From the NCBI GenBank assembly GCA_903845045.1, contig CAIMWA010000271.1:1-44585 (forward strand): DNA of 44,585 nt, given 5' to 3'. The position numbers and the translations under genes were made by a program. Within the stretch, counting starts at the first letter, position 1, and each line of letters starts with the position of its first letter. The DNA is from an uncultured delta proteobacterium (GTDB taxonomy: Bacteria; Myxococcota_A; Polyangia; Polyangiales; Ga0077539). The notes under the pieces are model-generated. The model was not told the origin of the DNA. It did no database searches and saw nothing but the letters and a program-made list of their open reading frames with translations. Shown piece after piece: positions 1 to 8,902 of the stretch.

Positions 1-799
1 AGAGCTCGGAGTACGCCGTCGGCGCATCGGCCTCGACCTCCTGCGCCCGCGCCGCCTGCACCGAGAGCAAGGCCGTGCTCGTGACCGCACCCGCGTTGTG
101 GAAGCGCTCGGCCGCGATGCCCGTCTGCACCTCCGACGAGGTGACCTGCTGATGCGACTGCGCGAGGTTGTCGATCGCGGCCTGGATGCCCACGAGGTTG
201 TTCGTCGACAGCGCCGTGGCGAAGTTCTGGAGGTCCGCGAGCACGTCGCGCCCTCCCACCGCCGTGAACGCCGTCGCCCCGCTGGCGTTCGCCCGAATCG
301 AGACGTTGTCCGCGATGTCGACGTTCGCCGGGGTGTCGTTTCCGACGAACGCTCCCGCCGCGTTGAACGGAGCGGTGCCCGTCGCCGTACCGCCGAACAG
401 GTAGCCCGACGCGCCCTGGGCATTCGCCAACCCGAGCATCTGCTGACGCATGCCGGTGATCTGGTTCGCCATGTCCGATCGCGACTGCGCGTCGACGGTG
501 CCCGTCGCGGCCTGGACCGCCAGCGAGCGCGCCGCCGAGAGGATGTCGGCCGCGCTCGCGAGCGTCGACTCGGCCTGATCGAGGTCGCTGCCCGCACGAT
601 CCACCGTCTGCGTGCGGTTGCGCAGGCGCTGGATCCGGGCGTCGTGGCTCACCTTCATGGACCACGCGACCGGGTCGTCCGAAGGCACCGACACGCGGTT
701 GCCCGTCGAGGCCACCTTCGTCGCGTTGGCGAGCTGCTCGAGGCTCTTGGATTGCCCTTGCTGGGCGATCTCGAAGGTCATCCGGTCGGTGACGCGCAT
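1..799 (-). CDS. flgL: Flagellar hook-associated protein FlgL (partial, C-terminus runs off the left edge)
   Basis: Reverse-strand translation MRVTDRMTFEIAQQGQSKSLEQLANATKVASTGNRVSVPSDDPVAWSMK..., a FlgL/flagellin-like N-terminus; follows flgK with overlapping stop/start. Confidence 0.88.
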   Translation of the reverse strand, partial: MRVTDRMTFEIAQQGQSKSLEQLANATKVASTGNRVSVPSDDPVAWSMKVSHDARIQRLRNRTQTVDRAGSDLDQAESTLASAADILSAARSLAVQAATGTVDAQSRSDMANQITGMRQQMLGLANAQGASGYLFGGTATGTAPFNAAGAFVGNDTPANVDIADNVSIRANASGATAFTAVGGRDVLADLQNFATALSTNNLVGIQAAIDNLAQSHQQVTSSEVQTGIAAERFHNAGAVTSTALLSVQAARAQEVEADAPTAYSEL

Positions 800-2184
800 C
801 AGATGTTCCCCGGTGCGAGAAGGCCGGCCAGGAGCTGGTCGGCGACCTGCAGCACCCGCGTCGACGCCTCGAAGGCGCGCTGGAACTGCGAGAGATTGGC
901 CATCTCCTCGTCGAGCGACACGCCCTCGGAGCTGTCGCGGAGGGTCTCGGCCTGCTGCACCGTGTCGTCGCGAAGTTGCTGCTCGTTCGTGGCCGACTGC
1001 ACCCGCACGCCGACGTCGGACTCGATGGACGCCACGCGCGAGGACGGCGTCGACGTGCCGGCGCCGAGCGCCGACGTCGCAAAGTTCGCGATCTGCAGCG
1101 CCACGGCATTCCCGCCGGGGAGATCGGCGGCCGTGGCCGAGGCGGCGATGCGCTCGGGCTGCCCCGCCACCGCGGCGTTGACGGCCATGTTGCGCGCCGC
1201 GCCCGCCACCACCGCCGGAGCGGTGAACAGGTTGCGACCCGTGACGCCGTCGAGGCCGAAGCCCGCCGCGTGCGCCGCGTTCACCGTGTTCGAGAGGTCG
1301 AAGGCGAACTGGTCCAGGCTGTTCTGCGTCGCCGGAATGTCCGTGTCGCGTGCCTCGCGAATGCCCCCGAGGGTCCCCTCGGTGAGGCCCGTCGTCGCGT
1401 CCACGGCAGCGCCGCCCGGGTGCTGCACCATCAACTGAAGGTTGTTCGCCGGATCGAGGTTCACCGAGATCGACGAGGCGTTGCCGCCCTCGACGAGCAC
1501 CGTTCCCGCAGCGAAGAGCGTGACCTGCCCCTTCGAGTCCTCGATGGAGCGCGCTCCGATGCGGTCGCTGACCTCCTGCACGAGCAGGTCGCGCTGGTCG
1601 CGAAGGTCCGCCCCTGCGTCGCCGCGCCCCGTCGCCTCGGCGATCTGCGTGTTGAGCGTGGCGATGCGCTCGAGGCGCTGGTTCACCTCTCCGGCCACGC
1701 CCTGCGCCTGCGTCAAGAGATCCGCTCGCTGCGTCTGCAGGTCGTTGGCGGTGCCCGAGACCTGATCCGCGAGCGCCGACGCCTGCTGCAGCACCGCGAG
1801 CCGCGCCGACGTGTCCGACGGCGTAGCGCTCAGCGAATCGAAGGCCGCGAAGAACGAATTGACGCGATCGGCGATGGTCCCGCTGGTCGGGGTCACCGTC
1901 GCCTGCACCTCGTTCAGCGCCGCCGCCCGCGCCGATGCGGCGCCCTGGCGGCCGTGCTCGACCACCACGCGGCCGAACGCCAGCGAGTTGAACGTGCGCT
2001 GGATGCCCCGGTAGTTCACGCCGCCGTCGGAGCCGCTGCCCGCCGTGCGGGTCTCGAGCAGCACACGACGACGCACGTAGCCGGGGGTGTTTGCGTTGGT
2101 GACGTTCTGACCAGAAACGGTCACGCCGGCGGACTGCGCCTGCAGGCCGTCCCGCGCGATGTTCAGGAGGGAGAAGAGACTCAC
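799..2184 (-). CDS. flgK: Flagellar hook-associated protein 1 FlgK
   Basis: MSLFSLLNIARDGLQAQSAGVTVSGQNVTNANTPGYVRRR; C-terminal EEMANLSQFQRAFEASTRVLQVADQLL. Confidence 0.95.
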   Translation of the reverse strand: MSLFSLLNIARDGLQAQSAGVTVSGQNVTNANTPGYVRRRVLLETRTAGSGSDGGVNYRGIQRTFNSLAFGRVVVEHGRQGAASARAAALNEVQATVTPTSGTIADRVNSFFAAFDSLSATPSDTSARLAVLQQASALADQVSGTANDLQTQRADLLTQAQGVAGEVNQRLERIATLNTQIAEATGRGDAGADLRDQRDLLVQEVSDRIGARSIEDSKGQVTLFAAGTVLVEGGNASSISVNLDPANNLQLMVQHPGGAAVDATTGLTEGTLGGIREARDTDIPATQNSLDQFAFDLSNTVNAAHAAGFGLDGVTGRNLFTAPAVVAGAARNMAVNAAVAGQPERIAASATAADLPGGNAVALQIANFATSALGAGTSTPSSRVASIESDVGVRVQSATNEQQLRDDTVQQAETLRDSSEGVSLDEEMANLSQFQRAFEASTRVLQVADQLLAGLLAPGNI

Positions 2185-2187
2185 GGT

Positions 2188-2517
2188 TCAGCCCCGCACG
2201 GAAAGTCGGGCGTTGGCGCCCGATGCCGCGAACGGAGTGGCCGGCCCACTCTCGACGACCGCGGCGAGTACGTCGCGCAGGCAATCCCGCGCGTGCGCAA
2301 GAAGAACGGCGTTGCGCCGGAGACCCGCGGCCAGGCTCCGGAACTGCGACGCCAACTCGTTATTTTCGCGGACCACGTTGCGGATCTCGAGGAAGAGGTC
2401 CGTCTTCTCCGCGGAGATGCGGTGCACGCTCTCCCCGTCCAGCCTCCGGATCGCCTGACGCTCCTCTTCGAGCAGCGCGTCGAACTGTTCGAACAACTGA
2501 TCCGGGGTCATCTCCAC
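2188..2517 (-). CDS. flgN: FlgN-like flagellar export chaperone
   Basis: Short helical protein (LLEEERQAIRRLDGESVHRISAEKTDLFLEIRNVV) located between flgM and flgK. Confidence 0.72.
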   Translation of the reverse strand: MEMTPDQLFEQFDALLEEERQAIRRLDGESVHRISAEKTDLFLEIRNVVRENNELASQFRSLAAGLRRNAVLLAHARDCLRDVLAAVVESGPATPFAASGANARLSVRG

Positions 2518-2534
2518 CTCTCTCGGGCAGCGCG

Positions 2535-2798
2535 TCAGCCTCCGCGGGCGAGACGCTCGGCGATCACGCGTGCATCAACACGAAACGTGCCGCCGTCGAG
2601 CGCTGCGCGGAGCCGGGCCACCTTGGCCGTGTCGATGTCCCCGTCGCCGGCCTGCGAGAGCGCGATGCCCTTCGCCGAGAGCCGGACCTCGTCGGCCTCG
2701 TCGCTGCCACTCTCGCTGGATCCCTTGGCATTGGCGCGCCGACCAGCGGAGCTGGTGGGGTCGATGCCTACCGGGCCTTGGACGTCGGAGATTCGCAT
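2535..2798 (-). CDS. flgM: Anti-sigma-28 factor FlgM
   Basis: MRISDVQGPVGID...DEVRLSAKGIALSQA...DTAKVARLRAALDGGTFRVDARVIAERL, typical FlgM layout. Confidence 0.88.
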   Translation of the reverse strand: MRISDVQGPVGIDPTSSAGRRANAKGSSESGSDEADEVRLSAKGIALSQAGDGDIDTAKVARLRAALDGGTFRVDARVIAERLARGG

Positions 2799-2831
2799 GG
2801 GTCAACCTCGGAAGAGGCGGGGAGCTTCCCG

Positions 2832-3185
2832 TCAGATCCCGGTACGGCCCGTTTGTTCGGAACTTGAATGCAAAATCGTCGAGGGCGTCGCTTCGCCGGC
2901 GGCGTGGCCCTGGGACAGCATCGCCTCGATCTGCGCCGTCAGGCCGATGCCCCCGGCCTGGCTGATGCCCGACGCGAGCGAGTCCACGGCCATGTCGCCG
3001 TAGGGGCCGGCATTTCCGGCGACGTGCGCCGTATGGAGGAGCTGGCGGAGCATCAGCGCCTCGAACTCCGCGGCGACCCGGTGCAGGTCGCTGGGCGCCG
3101 CCGGGTGCGGCGGGGCATCGACGGTCGCGGGGGCGTTCGCCGGGGCGTTGGCGGTGATGGCTGCGGTGGCGTCGACGGTGCTCAT
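2832..3185 (-). CDS. flgJ: FlgJ-type rod-binding (rod cap) domain protein, without the muramidase domain
   Basis: VAAEFEALMLRQLLHTAH...YGDMAVDSLASGISQAGGIGLTAQIEAML; directly downstream of flgI. Confidence 0.85.
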   Translation of the reverse strand: MSTVDATAAITANAPANAPATVDAPPHPAAPSDLHRVAAEFEALMLRQLLHTAHVAGNAGPYGDMAVDSLASGISQAGGIGLTAQIEAMLSQGHAAGEATPSTILHSSSEQTGRTGI

Positions 3186-4285
3186 TGGATCTCCACGTCT
3201 GCTTCGAGGGCGCCGGCGCCGCGCAGGGCTTCGAGGACCCCGGCGAGCTCCCGCGGCGGGAGGCCGAGGCGGCCGAGGGCCGTGGCGACGTCGGTGAGCG
3301 TCGGGGCGGCCGCCAGGTACGTGACGGAGGGCGGCGGCTCCGTGGCGCGCACCTCGCTCTGCGGAAGCACCACCGTGGACCCGGCCGCCAGCGGCCCGGG
3401 CTGCGAGGCGACCGGCGTCTCGCGGATGGTGATGGTCATGTTGCCGTGCACCACCACCGCCGGGGAGATGCGTACGTCGCCCCCCGCCACGATGGTTCCG
3501 GTGCGCTCGTTGATGACCACGCGCGCGGTGCGCACCGGGGCCACGTCGAGGTCCTCGAGGCCGGCGATGAAGTCGACGAGCTCGGCGCCCTGAGGCACCC
3601 GCACGGCCACCGCGCCGGCGTCCGCGGTGCTGGCGGTCCCGGCGCCGAAACGCTGGTTGACCACCGCGGCGATGCGCGACGCCACCGCAAAGCCCGGGCG
3701 CCGGATGTTCAGGTGCAGCACCCCGTCGTTCACCAGCGTCGCCGGGATCTCGCGCTCGACGAGCCCTCCGGCGGCGATGCGCCCGGTGGTGATGGTCCCG
3801 CTGCGCACGATGGTGCCCGAGGCCCCCTGCGCCCAGTAGCCGCCGGTGGTGATCGGGCCCTGCGCGAGGGCGTACGCACGCTGGTCGGCGCCGCGGAGCA
3901 CCGTCTGCAGCAGCACGCCGCCCTGGATCGACCGGGCGTTGCCGATGGACGACACCGTCACGTCGAGCGTCGTCCCCTGTCGGGCGAAGCCTGGGATCGT
4001 CGCCGTCACCATCACCGCGGCGACGTTGCGCAGCCGGAACTGCGAAGCGTCGGCCTGCACGCCGAGGCGTCGGAGCATCGCGAGCACGGATTGGGCGGTG
4101 AACGGGGCGTTGATGTCGTCGCCGGTGTTCGCGAGACCGGTGACGAGGCCGTACCCGATGAGCTGGTTGCCCCGCGAGCCCGACACGTCGGCGAGGTCGC
4201 GAAGGTGCTCGGCGCGGGCCGGCGTCGAGCGCAGCATCGCCGCCAGCGTGACGAGGAGCGCGAGGATCGGGAGGGTGCGGCGCAC
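3182..4285 (-). CDS. flgI: Flagellar P-ring protein FlgI
   Basis: Signal peptide then LRDLADVSGSRGNQLIGYGLVTGLANTGDD...; family-typical throughout. Confidence 0.96.
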   Translation of the reverse strand: MRRTLPILALLVTLAAMLRSTPARAEHLRDLADVSGSRGNQLIGYGLVTGLANTGDDINAPFTAQSVLAMLRRLGVQADASQFRLRNVAAVMVTATIPGFARQGTTLDVTVSSIGNARSIQGGVLLQTVLRGADQRAYALAQGPITTGGYWAQGASGTIVRSGTITTGRIAAGGLVEREIPATLVNDGVLHLNIRRPGFAVASRIAAVVNQRFGAGTASTADAGAVAVRVPQGAELVDFIAGLEDLDVAPVRTARVVINERTGTIVAGGDVRISPAVVVHGNMTITIRETPVASQPGPLAAGSTVVLPQSEVRATEPPPSVTYLAAAPTLTDVATALGRLGLPPRELAGVLEALRGAGALEADVEIQ

Positions 4286-4301
4286 GATCGGTCGGGGCCC
4301 T

Positions 4302-5003
4302 TCAGAACGGGTTGATGACGTCGAGCAGGCGCATGAGCCACCCGCGGTGCTGCGAGTCGGCGACGTCGCCCTCGCCCGAGAACTCGACCTGCGCGTCGGC
4401 CAGCCGCGACGACGGCACGGTGTTGTCGCGAAGGATGTCGGCGCGACGCACGACGCCCGAGATGTACAGGTGATACTGCTCGTTGTTGACCCGAACGACC
4501 TTGGTTCCCTCGACGAAGAGGTCGCCGTTCGGCATCTCGCGCACGATGCGCACCGAGATGTTGCCCGCGAGGGCGCCGTTGCGCGCGGTGTTGCCGTCGG
4601 CGTTGAAGCTCGTGCGGCTCGCGAAGGTCAGCAGCTGCGTCGGGTCGAGGGCCGGATACGCGGCGTGCAGCGCCGGAATGAGCCCCAGCACGTTGGTGAG
4701 CCCCATGTCGTGGCTCGTCTCGCGGAGGGTCTGCGTGCTCGCCGCGCCGTGGGCGTTGGCCTGTTCGTCGATGACCACCTCGACGAGGTCGCCGACGCGC
4801 ACCGCGCGGGTGTCCTCGAGGTAGCCCGCGACGGAGTCGCTGAAGAGCGAGCCGTTCGCGGGACGCGAGTTCGGGTCGCGCTGCGCATAGGCTCCGGTCG
4901 TGTAGTCGCGGTGCCTCGCCGGCGGCATCGTGAGCGTGTGCGTGACGCACCCGACGCTCGCGACGAGGCCCAGCACCGGCAGCAGCGCCCGCGGGGACGT
5001 CAT
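4302..5003 (-). CDS. flgH: Flagellar L-ring lipoprotein FlgH
   Basis: MTSPRALLPVLGLVASVGC lipobox; SLFSDSVAGYLEDTRAVRVGDLVEVVIDEQANA; start trimmed from the longer ORF in the track. Confidence 0.92.
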   Translation of the reverse strand: MTSPRALLPVLGLVASVGCVTHTLTMPPARHRDYTTGAYAQRDPNSRPANGSLFSDSVAGYLEDTRAVRVGDLVEVVIDEQANAHGAASTQTLRETSHDMGLTNVLGLIPALHAAYPALDPTQLLTFASRTSFNADGNTARNGALAGNISVRIVREMPNGDLFVEGTKVVRVNNEQYHLYISGVVRRADILRDNTVPSSRLADAQVEFSGEGDVADSQHRGWLMRLLDVINPF

Positions 5004-5770
5004 GGCGTCTCCTCGGCGAGCGCCGTGTCGCGGTCGAGCAGGCGCGCGCGAAGCACCCTTCCCGACGGGTGAAGCACCACCTGGAGCCGCTCGCCGACGT
5101 CCGCGTCGGCGCTCGCGGTGGCCCCGATGCGCACCTCGACGAGGCCCTGGCGCACCACGAGGGTGAGCGGTCCGCCGCGCGCGACGTCGGGCTGCGCGGC
5201 AGCCGCCGGCAGCGATAGATCGACCTGCACCGACGCGCGACCGAGCACCTCGGTGCCCACCCGGAACGTCAGCAGCGCCGTCGTGGAGAACGGCCCGGTG
5301 CGGCGCGGAAGGCGAGGCAGCTCGACGTTGACCGCGTCCCAACCGTCGGCGACCTCGAGGCCCCGGGACGACCGCACCCCGGTCAGCTCGGCGTGCCGCG
5401 GAAGGCCCTCGGCCGCCAGCCGTTCGCGGGTCATGCGCTCGATCTCCGACGCGCTCAGCGTTCGGCTGCGACGCACCACACGAACGGCCTCGGGCACCTC
5501 GGGAAGATCGCGCACGCCGTGCTCCCGCAGCGCGCGCACGATGGAGGCCCGGTCGATGAGCCGCGACGCCCCCACCGCGGGCGAGGGCCCAAGGTCCACC
5601 GAGCCGGCCTCGGTTGGGGCCGAGCGCACCACGTCGGAGACCAGCACCCTCGCCGCACCGATGGTCACGCGCTCCGGAGGCGTCGCCTGCACCGCGGCCG
5701 CAACGCACCACGCGCCGAGGAGCGCCGTCACCGCAGACCGTCCTGGGCGCCGGAACCCCACCCCCATCAC
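5000..5770 (-). CDS. flgA: Flagellar P-ring assembly chaperone FlgA
   Basis: Secreted protein with C-terminal SAF-like region (VVRQGLVEVRIGATASADADVGERLQVVLHPSGRVLRARLLDRDTA); between flgG and flgH. Confidence 0.85.
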   Translation of the reverse strand: MMGVGFRRPGRSAVTALLGAWCVAAAVQATPPERVTIGAARVLVSDVVRSAPTEAGSVDLGPSPAVGASRLIDRASIVRALREHGVRDLPEVPEAVRVVRRSRTLSASEIERMTRERLAAEGLPRHAELTGVRSSRGLEVADGWDAVNVELPRLPRRTGPFSTTALLTFRVGTEVLGRASVQVDLSLPAAAAQPDVARGGPLTLVVRQGLVEVRIGATASADADVGERLQVVLHPSGRVLRARLLDRDTALAEETP

Positions 5771-6546
5771 CGCATCTGGGTCGCGTTGCGGAGCATCTCG
5801 TCGGCGGCCTGCACCACCTTCGAGTTCACCTCGTACGCGCGCTGCGTACGGATCAGCCCGATCATCTCCTGCACGACCTCGACGTTCGAGCTCTCGAGGG
5901 AGCCCTGCTGCACGGTGCCGAGGCCGTTGGTCCCGGGGGTGCCGACGGTGGGGTCACCGCTCGCGCCGCTCACCGAGAAGAGGTTGTGCCCGAGGGGCTC
6001 GAGGCCCGACGGGTTCGGGAACGTCACGAGCTGGAGCTGTCCGAGCTGCGTCGGCGTCGTCTGCCCGGACTGTGTCGCGCTCACCGTTCCGTCGGCGCCG
6101 ATGGTGACGTTCGTCGCGTCGAGCGGCACCGTGATCGCCGGCTCCACCGGCAGCCCCGCGGAATTCACCAGGCGCCCCGTCGCGTCGAGACGGAACGACC
6201 CCGCCCGGGTGTACGCGACCTCGCCGTTCAGCCGGTTCACCGCGAAGAAGCCCGAGCCCTCGATGGCGACGTCGAGGGGGTTGTCCGTCTGCTGCATCGC
6301 GCCCTGCGAGAAGAACCGCGCGTTGGCCACCACCCGAGCGCCGGAGCCGAACTCCACCGCCGTCGGAGCGCCGATGCCCGGCGCCGGTCCCGCGGGCCGG
6401 GCGTTCTGGTACACGAGGTCCTCGAACTGCGTCTCCTGGCGCTTGTAGCCAGTGGTGTTCGCGTTCGCGAGGTTGTTCGAGATCGTGTCCAGGTTGGCTT
6501 CCTGCGCGATCATCCCGGTCGCTGCGACGTGAAGGGAACGAAACAT
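5767..6546 (-). CDS. flgG: Flagellar distal rod protein FlgG
   Basis: MFRSLHVAATGMIAQEANLDTISNNLANANTTGYKRQETQFEDLVYQ; start trimmed to MFRSL, preceded by AAGGAG. Confidence 0.95.
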   Translation of the reverse strand: MFRSLHVAATGMIAQEANLDTISNNLANANTTGYKRQETQFEDLVYQNARPAGPAPGIGAPTAVEFGSGARVVANARFFSQGAMQQTDNPLDVAIEGSGFFAVNRLNGEVAYTRAGSFRLDATGRLVNSAGLPVEPAITVPLDATNVTIGADGTVSATQSGQTTPTQLGQLQLVTFPNPSGLEPLGHNLFSVSGASGDPTVGTPGTNGLGTVQQGSLESSNVEVVQEMIGLIRTQRAYEVNSKVVQAADEMLRNATQMR

Positions 6547-6559
6547 GCCGAAAGCTCCT

Positions 6560-6575
6560 TGCGAGAGGGGTGCCA
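6560..6575 (-). promoter_or_regulatory. Candidate sigma54 (-24/-12) promoter in the motB-flgG gap
   Basis: Minus strand TGGCACC-CCTC-TCGC-A versus TGGCACG-N4-TTGC; lies in a 95-bp gap inside an otherwise tight operon. Confidence 0.45.
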
Positions 6576-6641
6576 CCCGCGGTGGCGGTCGAGGGTTCCT
6601 GCGAGGCGGGACCGGTCGCCCGCCAATCCGATGACGCTCCG

Positions 6642-7727
6642 TCAGGGGGCTGGCACGTTCCGTGGGGCCGCCTCGCGCCTTGCACGACCGTGCGGACGCC
6701 CCCGCGGAGACGGCTCGCCAAAGACCATGTGGTCGGCGGCCGCGGGCGGCGTCACCTCGGCCACCGGCGGCGGCTCGACCGCAGGTGTCGGCGCCGCCGT
6801 GGGAGGCGGCAGCACCGCAGGGTCCGTCGCCGAAGGGACCTCAGGGAGCGGAATGACCGTGGGCACCGCCGAGGGCTCCACCACGGTCGCATCGACCTCC
6901 AACGCGGCCCCGCCGTCGGCGCCGGTCGCGAGGCCCGCATCGGCGACCGCCGCAGCCACGGCGAGCGCCGGACTGCCGCCGTCGGCAGGAATGTCTTCGG
7001 GGTCCGGGTGGCGGATCGTCGCGACGATGTCGACGCGGCGGTTCTGCAGTCGACCGTCGTCGGTGGCGTTCGTCGCGACGGGGCGGAACTCGCCGTACCC
7101 CGACGCCGCCAGGTGGTCCGGCGGAAAATGGCTGGTCGCGAGCATCTCCTGCAGCACCGACGTGGCGCGCGACGTCGAAAGCTCCCAGTTCGAGCGGAAC
7201 CGCGACGTGCTGATGGGGACGTTGTCGGTGTGGCCTTCGATGCGCAGGTCGATGGGGAAATCCTGCAGCGCCAGGCCAAGCGCCGCCAGCACCGTGGCGG
7301 CCTCGGGCTTCACCGTCGCACCGCCGCTGTCGAAGAAGAAGTGGTCGGGCATGCGGAGCACGAAGTCGTTGCGCCGCCGGATCACCCGGACCTCCTCCAT
7401 GTTCGGGTTCTGCGCCGTCATGCTGTGGAGCACCGTCGCGAGGTTGTCCATGCTGAACGCCACGCGCGGGTTCGTGGGCATCTGCGTGTTCTGCGACGGC
7501 GGCGCCCCGAGCACGCCGGGCATCAGGCCCTCGCTGCCGCGCGGCACCACGGTCTCGCCGGTCGCGCCCGCGAAGCTCTGGGAGAACGCCCCGAGACGCC
7601 GCTGGTCCACCTGCGACGCCGAGAACATCACCACGAAGAACGCGAACAGCAGCGTGATGAAGTCGGCGTAGCTGATCAGCCAGCGCTCGTGGTTCGCGTG
7701 TTCCGCGTGCTTCTTCTTGCGTCCCAT
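6642..7727 (-). CDS. motB: Flagellar stator protein MotB with long Pro/Ala-rich C-terminal tail
   Basis: ERWLISYADFITLLFAFFVVMFSAS (TM with conserved Asp) plus OmpA-like domain GHTDNVPISTSRFRSNWELSTSRA. Confidence 0.95.
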   Translation of the reverse strand: MGRKKKHAEHANHERWLISYADFITLLFAFFVVMFSASQVDQRRLGAFSQSFAGATGETVVPRGSEGLMPGVLGAPPSQNTQMPTNPRVAFSMDNLATVLHSMTAQNPNMEEVRVIRRRNDFVLRMPDHFFFDSGGATVKPEAATVLAALGLALQDFPIDLRIEGHTDNVPISTSRFRSNWELSTSRATSVLQEMLATSHFPPDHLAASGYGEFRPVATNATDDGRLQNRRVDIVATIRHPDPEDIPADGGSPALAVAAAVADAGLATGADGGAALEVDATVVEPSAVPTVIPLPEVPSATDPAVLPPPTAAPTPAVEPPPVAEVTPPAAADHMVFGEPSPRGRPHGRARREAAPRNVPAP

Positions 7728-7752
7728 GGCTCCGTGGACCCCTCGGCGGGGC

Positions 7753-8514
7753 TCAGTGCTCCTTCGATCCGCCCTCGTGGAGGAAGGCCGAGAGGCGCTC
7801 CCGCACGAGCTTCGGGTTCATGCCCTCCTGGATCGCCAGCACGCCGACGAGGGTGAGCTGCTGCGTCGTGGACGCCTCGCGCACCTGGATCTTGATGCGC
7901 CCGCCGAGCGGAAGGAACAGGATGTTGGCGACGCCCACGCCGTAGATCGTCGCGACGAAGGCCGCGGCGATGCCGTGCCCGACGGCGTTGATGTCGGCCA
8001 GGTTGCTCATCACGTGGATCAGCCCGAGCACGGCGCCGATGATGCCGATGGTCGGGGAGTAGCCGCCGGCGGCCTCGAACACCTTGGCCGCCTCCTCGCC
8101 GTGCTCCTCGCCCTGGTCGATGATGATCTCCATGGTCTCGCGGAGCGCCGTCGAGTCCGCGCCGTCGATGGCCATCATCAGCGCCTTCGACAGAAACGGA
8201 TCCGACGCGTTCGACGCCACCTTCTCGAGGCCGAGGATGCCTTCGAGACGAGCCTGGTTCGCGTAGCCGACGATCTCCTCGATGAGCGCCCGGGGCTCCT
8301 GCGCGGGCTTCCGGAACGTGCGCCCGGCCGCGCCGGCCGCCGCCTTCAGCGTCGACACGGGGTACTGCACGAACACCGCGCCGATGGTGCCTCCCAGCAC
8401 GATGAGCGCGGCGGGACCCCCGAGCAGCGAGCTCAGGTGCCCGCCCTCCAGAACGTTGCCGAAGACGATCGCCACGAAGGCGATCACCATCCCGATGAGC
8501 GGTCCCGGTTGCAT
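7753..8514 (-). CDS. motA: Flagellar stator protein MotA
   Basis: IVLGGTIGAVFVQYP; ANQARLEGILGLEK (conserved Arg/Glu loop); GGYSPTIGIIGAVLGLIHVM. Confidence 0.95.
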   Translation of the reverse strand: MQPGPLIGMVIAFVAIVFGNVLEGGHLSSLLGGPAALIVLGGTIGAVFVQYPVSTLKAAAGAAGRTFRKPAQEPRALIEEIVGYANQARLEGILGLEKVASNASDPFLSKALMMAIDGADSTALRETMEIIIDQGEEHGEEAAKVFEAAGGYSPTIGIIGAVLGLIHVMSNLADINAVGHGIAAAFVATIYGVGVANILFLPLGGRIKIQVREASTTQQLTLVGVLAIQEGMNPKLVRERLSAFLHEGGSKEH

Positions 8515-8807
8515 CAGCGCTCGTCCCTCCGGCGCGGGAACTCCGACGCCTTGCGCGGCACGATGCTCTTGCCCACGCGGGGCGGATCACCCTCCACCGG
8601 ACCCAGCGGCTCACCCTCGGGCTCGACCATGCGCACCGTCTGCCGGTAGTGCACCACGGCGTCGATGAGCTCGTCGAGCGATTCCCGCACCATCAGCTTC
8701 TCGCCGTTGATGAGGAAGAGCGTCGTGTCGGGCGTCGCCTCGACCCACGAGATGTGGTCCGGATTGATCGCGATGATGTGCTGGTTGAGTCGGGTGAGCT
8801 TGACCAC
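8514..8807 (-). CDS. flbD: FlbD-family flagellar protein (GTG start)
   Basis: VKLTRLNQHIIAINPDHISWVEATPDTTLFLINGEKLMVRESLDELI; upstream of motA, as in many flagellar operons. Confidence 0.88.
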   Translation of the reverse strand: MVKLTRLNQHIIAINPDHISWVEATPDTTLFLINGEKLMVRESLDELIDAVVHYRQTVRMVEPEGEPLGPVEGDPPRVGKSIVPRKASEFPRRRDER

Positions 8808-8834
8808 GGTTCCCTCTCCGTCGCTGAATGTCAG

Positions 8835-8850
8835 GGCAACCTGCGGGCCA
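8835..8850 (-). promoter_or_regulatory. Near-consensus sigma54 (-24/-12) promoter for the flbD-motAB-flg operon
   Basis: Minus strand reads TGGCCCG-CAGG-TTGC versus TGGCACG-N4-TTGC (one mismatch); predicted start ~8824; SD GGAGAGGGA falls between it and the GTG at 8807. Confidence 0.7.
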
Positions 8851-8902
8851 TCGACCCGACCCTCGCGGCATGTTTCGTGAATGTAGCACAGCGAACCACC
8901 CC

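Noticed and set aside
976-3003. 675-aa plus-strand ORF over flgK/flgN/flgM
   Set aside because: Antisense shadow of clear flagellar genes; Arg-rich nonsense composition
6651-6665. Plus-strand TGGCACG at 6651 as a sigma54 -24 element
   Set aside because: Inside the motB 3' coding end; no TTGC at correct spacing and no plus-strand gene downstream
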